Notes under the pieces: generated by a model
The model's database searches: none
What the model saw: only the letters and a program-made list of their open reading frames with translations
Told to the model about the DNA's origin: nothing
Shown here: positions 25,928 through 32,005 of the stretch, piece after piece
How positions within the stretch are numbered: the first letter of the stretch is position 1
Layout: each line of letters begins with the position of its first letter
Made by a program: the position numbers and the translations under genes
Assembly: GCA_045133795.1 (NCBI GenBank)
Contig: JBGUUT010000009.1
Coordinates: forward strand, 1-32,005
Length of the DNA stretch: 32,005 nucleotides
Origin: RGIG8597 sp045133795
GTDB lineage: Bacteria > Spirochaetota > GWE2-31-10
Direction: 5' to 3'

Positions 25928-26803
25928 ATGACAGAAAACAGATATGAATTAAATAAGAATTTAGCTCAAATGCTCAAAGGCGGTGTAATAATGGACGTAA
26001 CGACTCCGGAACAAGCCAGAATTGCCGAAGAAGCCGGAGCGTGTGCCGTTATGGCATTGGAGAGAATTCCCGCAGATATACGAGCTGCCGGCGGAGTGTC
26101 TCGTATGAGTGACCCGAAAATGATTAAAGGTATTCAAAATGCAGTTTCTATTCCTGTAATGGCAAAGTGTCGTATCGGACATTTTGTGGAAGCACAGATT
26201 CTTGAAGCTATCGAAATTGACTATATAGATGAAAGTGAAGTTTTGTCGCCGGCAGATGATGTTTATCACATTAACAAGCATAATTTTAAAGTGCCGTTTG
26301 TTTGCGGTGCCAAAGATTTATCTGAAGCTTTGCGTCGTATCAACGAAGGTGCGAGTATGATTCGTACAAAGGGTGAACCGGGAACCGGAGATATTGTACA
26401 GGCTGTACGTCATATGAGAAAAATGAACAGTCAGATTGCAAAATTAGTAAGCATGCGTGAAGATGAGCTTTTTAATGAAGCAAAAGAAATGCAAGTTCCT
26501 TATGAATTAGTGAAATATGTTCATGAAAACGGCAGACTTCCAGTTGTAAATTTTGCTGCCGGCGGTGTGGCGACTCCTGCGGATGCGGCTTTGATGATGC
26601 AACTTGGGGCAGAGGGAGTATTTGTCGGTTCGGGAATATTTAAATCCGGAAATCCGGCAAAACGAGCAGCCGCAATTGTAAAAGCGGTGACTAATTTTAC
26701 AGATGCAAAATTGATTGCAGAACTTTCCGAAGACCTCGGAGAAGCGATGGTAGGAATTAACGAAGACGAAATTGAACTTCTTATGGCAGAAAGAGGTAAA
26801 TAA
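25928..26803 (+). CDS. pdxS: Pyridoxal 5'-phosphate synthase, lyase subunit
   Basis: A 291-residue TIM-barrel synthase that makes PLP from ribose-5-phosphate, glyceraldehyde-3-phosphate and ammonia, in the DXP-independent route. Key residues are visible: Asp23 (IMDVTTPEQA), Lys80 (MAKCRIGHF, where Ala is usual in place of Cys) and Lys148 (IRTKGEPGTG). The sequence is highly conserved along its length. It forms a 12+12 complex with PdxT, encoded directly after it; the TAA and next ATG are adjacent. GAGG precedes the ATG. Confidence 0.97.
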   Translation: MTENRYELNKNLAQMLKGGVIMDVTTPEQARIAEEAGACAVMALERIPADIRAAGGVSRMSDPKMIKGIQNAVSIPVMAKCRIGHFVEAQILEAIEIDYIDESEVLSPADDVYHINKHNFKVPFVCGAKDLSEALRRINEGASMIRTKGEPGTGDIVQAVRHMRKMNSQIAKLVSMREDELFNEAKEMQVPYELVKYVHENGRLPVVNFAAGGVATPADAALMMQLGAEGVFVGSGIFKSGNPAKRAAAIVKAVTNFTDAKLIAELSEDLGEAMVGINEDEIELLMAERGK

Positions 26804-27364
26804 ATGACAGTAGGAATTCTGGCTTTACAAGGTGCATTTGCAGAACATAAGAAAATGTGTCATCGATTAGGTGTAGAGAGTATAGAACTTAGAAAAAAAG
26901 ATGATTTGAATAAACATTATGACGCACTTATTTTACCGGGCGGAGAAAGTACGGTTCAGGGTAAGCTTCTGAAAGAACTTGATATGTTTGAAACATTGAA
27001 AAAACAAATTGAAGACGGAATTCCTACGCTGGCTACTTGTGCCGGAATGATTTTGCTTGCCGAAAAAATTGATAATGATGACAGAACGTATTTTCAGACA
27101 ATGCCGATAACAGTTCACCGTAATGCTTACGGTCGGCAACTCGGCAGTTTTTGTGTCGACGGAGGTTTTGAAGGTGTGGGAAAAGTTCCGATGACATTTA
27201 TTCGTGCTCCGTATATTGAAAATGTGTTTGCTGAAACTCAAGTGTTAGCGGTAATTGATAATCACATCGTTGCCGCCCGTTATAAAAATCAATTGGCTCT
27301 TTCTTTTCATCCTGAATTAAATGAAGATTTGAGTATTCATAAAATGTTTTTGGGGGTGATTTAA
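26804..27364 (+). CDS. pdxT: Pyridoxal 5'-phosphate synthase, glutaminase subunit
   Basis: A 186-residue class I glutaminase that feeds ammonia to PdxS. The triad is Cys79 (LATCAGM), His169 and Glu171 (SFHPELNED); the GGESTV oxyanion strand is at 46-51. The ATG directly follows the pdxS stop, and the ribosome site lies inside the pdxS end. A REP hairpin begins 10 bases after the stop and may end the transcript. Confidence 0.96.
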   Translation: MTVGILALQGAFAEHKKMCHRLGVESIELRKKDDLNKHYDALILPGGESTVQGKLLKELDMFETLKKQIEDGIPTLATCAGMILLAEKIDNDDRTYFQTMPITVHRNAYGRQLGSFCVDGGFEGVGKVPMTFIRAPYIENVFAETQVLAVIDNHIVAARYKNQLALSFHPELNEDLSIHKMFLGVI

Positions 27365-27374
27365 GTTAAACATG

Positions 27375-27403
27375 GGGACAGACCTTGAATAGAGGCCTGT
27401 CCC
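27375..27403 (+). repeat. REP hairpin 1 (3' side of the transposase)
   Basis: GGGACAGACCT (27375-27385) pairs with AGGCCTGTCCC (27393-27403) with one mismatch; the loop is short. It ends exactly where the transposase stop codon begins. The asymmetric AATAGAGG foot gives it the same orientation as REP 2. Confidence 0.8.
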
Positions 27404-27868
27404 TTATTCCCCCGGCGAATATTCCGCCTCCGTTATATCTTCCCATACCTCATAAAAAGGATAATCCGCCGCCCGTTTCGCAAGCCCGGCTCGTACCGCA
27501 TTTTCTTCTATGTACACAAAAACTCGCACTAAATCCGCCAAGTCTTCGATGATTCTGCTGAAAAATCTGTCTTTCCAAGCACTGCCCTCAAAGTTAAAAA
27601 CTCTGTTTACCCATTGTGTGAAGCGTTGCTTGATGTATTTCATGATTTCAGACAGATTTTCGCCTTCGCCGGGCTGAATTTCCATGTGAAAATGAGTATC
27701 CAGAATGCAAATATTTTTGATTTTTATTTTAAACTTAGCTTTGGCGGCGTGGATTAGCTCCAGCAGGCGTTTTTTAATTCTCGGGTTCATAGTAATTTGA
27801 ACGAGTTTGTGAAATTTGTTGCTAACGTGATAATAGGCATTCTTTTTTAGTTGTCGTGGTTTTCGCAT
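27404..27868 (-). CDS. REP-associated tyrosine transposase (RAYT, IS200-like Y1 superfamily)
   Basis: A 154-residue HUH endonuclease. The HUH motif is His59-Phe-His61 (LDTHFHMEIQP), and the catalytic Tyr is Tyr119 in VYIEENAVRAG, the segment that is YIELNPVRA in most family members. The preceding FEGSAWKDRF matches the family's GxLWQxRF. It looks intact. AAGGAG precedes the ATG. Such proteins cleave and mobilise REP sequences; here REP hairpins lie on both sides. Its DNA is visibly richer in G+C than its neighbours, suggesting transfer. Confidence 0.92.
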   Translation of the reverse strand: MRKPRQLKKNAYYHVSNKFHKLVQITMNPRIKKRLLELIHAAKAKFKIKIKNICILDTHFHMEIQPGEGENLSEIMKYIKQRFTQWVNRVFNFEGSAWKDRFFSRIIEDLADLVRVFVYIEENAVRAGLAKRAADYPFYEVWEDITEAEYSPGE

Positions 27869-27950
27869 AATTTCAGCTCCTTTTACATTACAGTTAGATT
27901 GCTGAAAATCATGTTTCCCTTTTATTTTACATTATATATACATTTCTTTT

Positions 27951-27993
27951 AGGGACAGACCTGTATACCAAAACAGCATAGAGGTCTGTCCCT
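27951..27993 (+). repeat. REP hairpin 2 (5' side of the transposase)
   Basis: AGGGACAGACCT (27951-27962) pairs perfectly with AGGTCTGTCCCT (27982-27993) over 12 bp with a 19-base loop. It has the same orientation as REP 1, judged by the conserved CATAGAGG foot, and lies 82 bases upstream of the transposase start. The tandem array begins right after it. Confidence 0.88.
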
Positions 27994-28000
27994 TAACATC

Positions 28001-28275
28001 ATACATCACGATGTAACAGTGTTGTGCATCACGATGTAGCAGGGTGTTACATCACGATGTAACAGTGTTGTACATCACGATGTAACAAGGTGGTGCATTG
28101 TACGATGTAACAAGGTGGTGCATTGTACGATGTAACAGTGTTGTACATCACGATGTAACAGGGTGGTGCATTGGCAATGTAACAGTGTTGTGCAAAGTAA
28201 AATGCACAAGGGGTGTGCAAAATCAAAATATAACAGGTGGTGTTTCTTTAAAATTACTTGAGTGGTGTGGCAGAA
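28001..28275. repeat. Tandem array of about eleven 23-26 bp units with internal dyads
   Basis: The GATGTA cores start at 28010, 28033, 28056, 28079, 28104, 28129 and 28152, then degenerate copies at about 28176, 28201, 28227 and 28252. Spacings are 23 or 25 bases, then 24-26. Units 1, 3, 4 and 7 contain the dyad TACATCACGATGTA; unit 3 extends it to GTTACATCACGATGTAAC. Linkers alternate between GTGTTG and GGTGGTGC. Copies decay towards the right. Unit lengths are not multiples of three and there are no unique spacers, so it is neither coding nor CRISPR. It could be an iteron-like protein-binding array or a minisatellite. Confidence 0.85.
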
Positions 28276-28313
28276 ACGTTGATTTTTTATTTATAAAAAA
28301 GTTAATTTTTTTG

Positions 28314-28342
28314 TTGCCTAACGAAAAAAACGTACTTATCTT
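28314..28342 (+). promoter_or_regulatory. Possible promoter for the leader and HU-like gene
   Basis: TTGCCT (28314-28319), a 17-base spacer and TATCTT (28337-28342). The placement would give a leader of about 260 bases. It is a weak match, but no better pair is seen between the tandem array and the small ORF. Confidence 0.3.
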
Positions 28343-28411
28343 TAACAAGCTTTCTTCGAATAAGTCGTAAAGCGATATGTTCTTTGCAAATGTATAAATG
28401 GAGGATAGATA

Positions 28412-28492
28412 TTGAAAACAAAAGATTTGAGTCTGACCGAGAAATCCGAAAACGGTCAGATAAAAAAAATACCCATAGATTTATTGGAGTAA
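28412..28492 (+). CDS. Small leader ORF, 26 residues
   Basis: TTG at 28412 has GGAGG (28400-28404) 7 bases ahead, as good as any site in the window. It encodes 26 residues, mostly charged (start MKTKDLSLTEKSENG, end PIDLLE), and stops with TAA at 28490-28492. No homology is recognised. The codons span the first GGTCA-type stem (28432-28460), and the stop lies inside the next hairpin (28472-28501), so its translation would change RNA folding ahead of the HU-like gene. It may be a regulatory leader peptide or a chance ORF. Confidence 0.4.
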   Translation: MKTKDLSLTEKSENGQIKKIPIDLLE

Positions 28493-28568
28493 ATCCACGG
28501 GCTTAAAAAGATGTATATCTTTTTTTTCTGCAGGTCAGTAAGATACTACATCTGACCGTTCGGGGTCA
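28432..28568 (+). promoter_or_regulatory. Leader with five mutually complementary GGTCA/TGACC elements
   Basis: A TCTGACCG (28432-28439), B CGGTCAGA (28453-28460), C GGTCAG (28533-28538), D TCTGACCG (28551-28558), E GGTCA (28564-28568). B pairs perfectly over 8 bp with A or with D; C pairs over 6 bp with A or D; E can pair with D. A hairpin with CCC/GGG and GATTTA/TAAATC (28472-28501) and a T-run hairpin (28505-28527) lie between B and C. This looks like an attenuator-type switch, or alternatively a cluster of DNA operator half-sites. Confidence 0.5.
28505..28527 (+). terminator. AT-rich terminator-like hairpin inside the leader
   Basis: AAAAAGAT-GTAT-ATCTTTTT with eight consecutive T. The stem has only one G:C pair, so it would be weak alone. 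It lies between elements B and C of the leader and upstream of the HU-like gene. Confidence 0.4.
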
Positions 28569-28577
28569 ACATATTAA

Positions 28578-28593
28578 ATATATATATATATAT
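28578..28593. repeat. (AT)8 dinucleotide run
   Basis: Eight AT units, 8 bases before the GGAGG site of the HU-like gene. The tract could change length by slippage and shift expression, but that is untested. Confidence 0.7.
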
Positions 28594-28611
28594 TAAAATA
28601 TGGAGGTCTAT

Positions 28612-29376
28612 ATGGACGATAAATCAAATTTATTGACTGATAAAGTAAATGTTACGATTCATAAACTTTCACTTCAAGAAAAGAAAATTTCTTATGCAAA
28701 AGTCCAGCGTAATACGGCGTACATAGGAAATATTATCGATAAAGTTCTTGAATATAACAAAGTGGTGGATAGGGAAACCTTGCTTTATGTAGCCGGACTT
28801 TTTAGAAATGGAATTCTTGATTTATTAAAAAGCGGACGAGCTGTAGATTTGTTTGAAATGGGGGTTTTGTATATAAAGCCCAGTGGCAGTATGAATAATT
28901 CGGGTACAGATATAAAAGATGTTCCTGCAATGAAACTGGCTTTTACTCCCTCAGAACAAGCTCAAAATGCAGTAAAAAATGTTTCAGTAGCCGCCGATAT
29001 TACGGAAAATCGCAATCCGCAGATTAGAGAGATTTATGATATGTATTCTCGTTCGACGAGTGATACCATAACGGCGGGCCATACCGTAAAGGTAAAAGGA
29101 AAAAAACTAAAAATAGCGGGGGATGAAGCTGAAACCGGAGTTTTCTTTGCACTCTGTACTGATGAAGGCTCTTATTCTGATAATATTTCAGATTGGATTC
29201 AAGTCCCTCAAGATGCATTAATTGAAAATACTAATTCCGTTCTTGTATTTAACTTGCCGGAAAGTCTGACCGGAGGTGTGTATAAAATGATAATTCGCAC
29301 GGCTTACGGCGGCGGAACGAGAGTAAATAAAACAACCAGATGTTTTATTTATGAAAATACGATTAATGTAGCTTAA
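28612..29376 (+). CDS. HU-like DNA-binding domain protein with C-terminal DUF4469 (Ig-like) domain
   Basis: 254 residues from ATG 28612, chosen because GGAGG (28602-28606) lies 5 bases ahead; the ATG at 28600 overlaps that site. Residues about 20-115 resemble the HU/IHF fold used in larger Bacteroidales and Treponema proteins (AYIGNIIDKVLEYNKVVDRETLLYVA pattern, then FEMGVLYIKPSG). Residues about 135-254 match DUF4469, a beta-sandwich (ITAGHTVKVKGKKLKIAG, then GTRVNKTTRCFIYEN). There is no signal peptide. Such proteins are probably nucleoid-associated or bind a specific DNA element; targets are unknown. A REP hairpin follows the stop. Confidence 0.85.
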   Translation: MDDKSNLLTDKVNVTIHKLSLQEKKISYAKVQRNTAYIGNIIDKVLEYNKVVDRETLLYVAGLFRNGILDLLKSGRAVDLFEMGVLYIKPSGSMNNSGTDIKDVPAMKLAFTPSEQAQNAVKNVSVAADITENRNPQIREIYDMYSRSTSDTITAGHTVKVKGKKLKIAGDEAETGVFFALCTDEGSYSDNISDWIQVPQDALIENTNSVLVFNLPESLTGGVYKMIIRTAYGGGTRVNKTTRCFIYENTINVA

Positions 29377-29391
29377 TTTTCCGTTTAATCA

Positions 29392-29434
29392 AGGGACAGA
29401 CCTCTATTCTGCTTTAGAATTAAGGTCTGTCCCT
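29392..29434 (-). repeat. REP hairpin 3 (solo, inverted)
   Basis: AGGGACAGACCT (29392-29403) pairs perfectly with AGGTCTGTCCCT (29423-29434); ATTCT/AGAAT pairs inside, and TTTAAT/ATTAAA plus CCG/CGG extend the stem outward to about 29381-29444. Read on the minus strand it has the same CAGAATAGAGG foot as REPs 1 and 2, so it is inverted relative to them. It lies between the HU-like gene and the convergent antiporter gene and may act as a shared terminator. Confidence 0.88.
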
Positions 29435-29457
29435 ATTAAACACGGACAGTTTTATAT

Positions 29458-31731
29458 TTATTTTTTACTGAATCGTACTAATGAGTCCCAGATTTGGTCT
29501 ACCGATACTCCGGCAATAAGTTCTTTTCTTGCATCAGGATTACTTAAAATATTACTGATAGAAGCAAGAGCTTGGATGTGCGGAGCATTACCGCTTGACG
29601 GAGATACCAATAATACAAAGATTTTTGAAGGTTGACCGTCAAGAGAGTTAAAGTCTATACCGTCTTTTTTCAATCCTATAACAGCTGAAATGTTTATGTC
29701 GGCATTTATTTTTCCGTGCGGGATTGCGACACCGTCTTCCATTCCGGTACTTGATAATGCTTCACGTTCCATTACGGCATTGAAAATTTCGTTTTTTCTA
29801 TCTTCATCAGAAAGATTTAATTTCTCAATCAATTCTTTGATGATTTCTTCTTTTGTATTTCCATGTAAATCTACAATTATATTTTCTTTATGCAAAATAT
29901 TTAAAATATTTAAGTCTGAACGTGCCGGCTCTTCCAATTTTACGAGTTCTCTTTTCATTTCATCTGGTTTTGAAAGGTCCTTTAAATGTTCAAACATATT
30001 GTGAATTTCTAGGAATGCTTCGAATACAATATTTTTTACGTATATAACATCTGCTTTGTCACAGCTTATGACAATCTTATCTTCAGAACATTGCAAGGAT
30101 ATAGCAACATCATTTCGTGTGATTCTGTAGACAATGTTATCAAGGTATACACGAGAAATAAAACATCCTTCACTTTTGAATTCTTCAACAATCTTTTCGG
30201 AAACAACTTCTCTTACATCTTTTGAAGCGAAATTATATTCCATTGTAGTAGTTTCAAGTTCTTTTGTTTCTTTGCGAATCCCTTTAATTGGTAAATTAAT
30301 GATTAATGAAATAATCGGTGGCGGAATCAAAGTTGTAAGCAATGTCATCAAAATTGCAATACTGAAGAAGTCCGCTTCCAATACGCCGCTAGCCATACCG
30401 ATTCCGGCAATGATTAATGCAACTTCTCCACGTGGTACCATTCCCATACCTATTCGTAATGCTCCCATCATGTTAAAGTTTGCAAATAAAGCAGGGAAAC
30501 CACAGCCAACGACTTTGGCAATGATTGCAAGTACTGTAAAAATACCGCCGAATGCCAGAACTTTTGGTTGAAACAAAGTACTTACATCTACCATCATACC
30601 CATAACTACGAAAAATACGGGAACAAAGAAGTTGTAAATTGTATGGAGATTATCCTGAATTACAAAGCTTAAATCTGTTTTAGAGATTGTAAGCCCCATA
30701 ACATAGGCTCCGATAATCATTGCCAAACCTTGTTTTTCAAAAAATCCTGATAGTAAAAATGCCAAAGCTACAGCCATTATTGAGAATGTTGTAACGCTTT
30801 TGAAGCACTTTAAGAATTTGCTGATGTATTTTGCCAGTAATAGTCCCAAAATGGTTGCACCCAGCCATACACCGAAAGCTTTAAGTCCGATTAATCCTAT
30901 TTGTCCCCAATTTACGCTGCCGCCGTTTCCTGATTGTTGAGCTCCGACGATACCGACAACGATTGCCAAAAAGATAATTCCCAGTACGTCGTCAATAACT
31001 GCTGCTGCAAGTATTGTAACGCCTTCGTGTGAGTCCATTTTATGATTGTCCGAGAATATTCGTGCTGTAATACCAACTGATGTGGCTGTAGATAAAACTC
31101 CCATGAATAGACACAATGGGTTCATTAATCCGCCTTCCAGGTGGAATCCGAAGAAGATTGGAGTAAGAATTAATGTACAGTAAGCTCCGATAAAAAATGA
31201 TGCTAATGCACCGCACAGTCCTACAACGGAACCGACAACAGAGTATTTTAAAAATAGTGACAAATCTGTTTCCATTCCGGAGAGGAATAACAAAATAATA
31301 GAAGCAATTTGAGAGATTGCGTATAGTTCTGACGAGACTGCTTCGCCGCCTACAATAGGGAATATTCCGTGTGGAAATCCGGGTAGGTGCAACGCTCCGA
31401 GTAAGTATGGTCCGATTATAATACCGGTACAAAGTTCACCGAGTACAGACGGCATTTTTATTTTTGCAAAAAGCATTCCGCCGAATTTTGCAGCAATAAT
31501 GATAATACCCAGTTGAATAACAAGATTTGCCATTTTTTCTGCAGTACTTTCTTCTTCTGCCGAATGAGTTTCAGTCGATACAGGACTTTGTGATTCTTTA
31601 ATAGTGTTCTCTATATTTTCAGAAACAACCGCATCAGAAGTGGCTTCTGAAAAAGTTGTCATCGTACCAAAAAGAGGTAATGAAAATATAACTAAAAACA
31701 ATATTAATAAGAAAGAAGTTTTGCTTTTCAT
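29458..31731 (-). CDS. CPA2-type Na+(K+)/H+ antiporter with C-terminal PTS EIIA (fructose/mannitol-type) domain
   Basis: 757 residues. An N-terminal signal-like helix (about 1-22) and a Ser/Glu-rich stretch precede about twelve membrane helices (about 70-480) of the monovalent cation:proton antiporter-2 type, with conserved segments MPSVLGELCTGIIIGP, LLFLSGMETDL, AAAVIDDVLGIIFLA and MGMVPRGEVALIIAG. A small alpha/beta domain (about 500-570) links to an EIIA domain (about 610-757) with the phosphorylatable His672 (GVAIPHGK). Coupling to the phosphotransferase system could adjust ion transport to carbon or energy state (inference). GGAGC lies ahead of the ATG. Confidence 0.93.
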   Translation of the reverse strand: MKSKTSFLLILFLVIFSLPLFGTMTTFSEATSDAVVSENIENTIKESQSPVSTETHSAEEESTAEKMANLVIQLGIIIIAAKFGGMLFAKIKMPSVLGELCTGIIIGPYLLGALHLPGFPHGIFPIVGGEAVSSELYAISQIASIILLFLSGMETDLSLFLKYSVVGSVVGLCGALASFFIGAYCTLILTPIFFGFHLEGGLMNPLCLFMGVLSTATSVGITARIFSDNHKMDSHEGVTILAAAVIDDVLGIIFLAIVVGIVGAQQSGNGGSVNWGQIGLIGLKAFGVWLGATILGLLLAKYISKFLKCFKSVTTFSIMAVALAFLLSGFFEKQGLAMIIGAYVMGLTISKTDLSFVIQDNLHTIYNFFVPVFFVVMGMMVDVSTLFQPKVLAFGGIFTVLAIIAKVVGCGFPALFANFNMMGALRIGMGMVPRGEVALIIAGIGMASGVLEADFFSIAILMTLLTTLIPPPIISLIINLPIKGIRKETKELETTTMEYNFASKDVREVVSEKIVEEFKSEGCFISRVYLDNIVYRITRNDVAISLQCSEDKIVISCDKADVIYVKNIVFEAFLEIHNMFEHLKDLSKPDEMKRELVKLEEPARSDLNILNILHKENIIVDLHGNTKEEIIKELIEKLNLSDEDRKNEIFNAVMEREALSSTGMEDGVAIPHGKINADINISAVIGLKKDGIDFNSLDGQPSKIFVLLVSPSSGNAPHIQALASISNILSNPDARKELIAGVSVDQIWDSLVRFSKK

Positions 31732-31764
31732 GATAAAAGCTCCAAGGTTTGTTTTGTATAAATT

Positions 31765-31793
31765 AATATAAAAGACATTGCACTATAATTCAA
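31765..31793 (-). promoter_or_regulatory. Sigma-70-type promoter of the antiporter gene
   Basis: On the minus strand TTGAAT (31793-31788), a 17-base spacer and TATATT (31770-31765) lie 34 bases before the ATG. Confidence 0.6.
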
Positions 31794-31900
31794 TACAAAC
31801 AAAAATTCAAGTTATCAAATATGTATGATAATCAGGAAAATGAAGAATATTTAAGTGGTAACATCGGAGAATATATGTTAAAAGAGAAGATTTGGTAAAT

Positions 31901-31930
31901 AAAAAAAGCTCTGTTTTTAACAGAGCTTTA
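31901..31930 (-). terminator. Intrinsic terminator of tRNA-Glu
   Basis: Read on the minus strand, AAAGCTCTGTT-AAAA-ACAGAGCTTT continues into a T-run. It begins right after the tRNA 3' end. Confidence 0.9.
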
Positions 31931-31931
31931 A

Positions 31932-32003
31932 CATCGAATAGCGGAATCGAACCGCTATTGCAAGGATGAAAACCTTGTGTCCTAACCGTTAGACGAATTC
32001 GAC
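31932..32003 (-). tRNA. tRNA-Glu (anticodon UUC)
   Basis: A 72-base cloverleaf on the minus strand. The acceptor stem is GTCGAAT/ATTCGAT (first pair G-U), the D arm GTCT...GGAC, the anticodon stem CAAGG/CCTTG with loop TTTTCAT (anticodon TTC), and the T arm AGCGG-TTCGATT-CCGCT. The discriminator base is G and CCA is not encoded. An intrinsic terminator follows immediately. Confidence 0.96.
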
Positions 32004-32005
32004 AT

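Noticed and set aside
27404..27868. Transposase inactivated by loss of Tyr (Phe at QRFTQW)
   Set aside because: In this family the catalytic Tyr is in the YIExNxVRAG segment, where Tyr119 is present.
28001..28275. CRISPR array
   Set aside because: Units are contiguous with no unique spacers, and no cas genes are in the window.
28098..28370. A 90-codon open frame across the tandem array
   Set aside because: The 23-26 bp units shift frame from copy to copy, no ribosome site is present and the translation is low-complexity.
30134..30571. A 145-codon plus-strand open frame
   Set aside because: It is the shadow of the antiporter membrane domain on the opposite strand.
31821..31898. A 25-codon ORF (ATG to TAA) between the antiporter gene and tRNA-Glu
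   Set aside because: No Shine-Dalgarno site lies ahead and no similarity is evident; it overlaps the upstream promoter region of the antiporter gene.

Overview
The window is AT-rich chromosomal DNA from a bacterium that uses the standard code, clear Shine-Dalgarno sites (AAGGAG, GGAGG) and many ATG with some GTG/TTG starts. A BspA-type leucine-rich-repeat protein, tandem cyclic-nucleotide-binding proteins, a TIGR02757 protein, an HU-like/DUF4469 protein, a Na+/H+ antiporter fused to a PTS EIIA domain and a giant kinase/ATPase/histidine-kinase hybrid together suggest a spirochaete, most likely a host-associated Treponema. This is inference from gene content; there is no rRNA or marker phylogeny here.

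Layout. 1-1281: the 3' part of an LRR surface protein, then a palindromic dispersed repeat. 1282-6744 (minus): an apparent operon TolC-like / MacA-like / ABC ATPase / MacB-like permease, followed closely by a PnuC vitamin-precursor transporter and a Dabb-domain protein. 7032-15084 (plus): a 1,860-residue sensor histidine kinase with degenerate kinase and NTPase modules, a receiver-PAS-histidine kinase, and prmC. 15081-18386 (minus): two cyclic-nucleotide-binding proteins, a DjlA-like co-chaperone and glgC, probably one transcript, with metF further upstream. 19482-21154 (plus): cdd and a YihY-type membrane protein. Next come ridA (minus), a receiver protein lacking its phosphoacceptor Asp, and an exported protein of unknown function. 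22719-27364: a vitamin B6 locus, with a MocR/PdxR-type regulator (plus a TIGR02757 gene behind it) divergent from a PnuC-family transporter, pdxS and pdxT. Repeated TGACATT boxes lie in both intergenic gaps of the B6 locus.

27365-29457 is the accessory part. A REP-associated tyrosine transposase is bracketed by two REP hairpins, with a third, inverted REP 1.4 kb away. Beside it is a tandem array of about eleven 23-26 bp units, several carrying the dyad TACATCACGATGTA. Then comes a leader with a 26-codon ORF and five mutually complementary GGTCA/TGACC elements ahead of a HU-like/DUF4469 gene. 29458-32003 (minus): the antiporter-EIIA protein and tRNA-Glu(UUC) with its terminator.

The most unusual pieces are the leader/tandem-array/REP region at 27.4-29.4 kb, the shared box motif that ties a PnuC paralogue to B6 control, and the large sensor kinase whose two N-terminal nucleotide-binding modules have both lost key residues.
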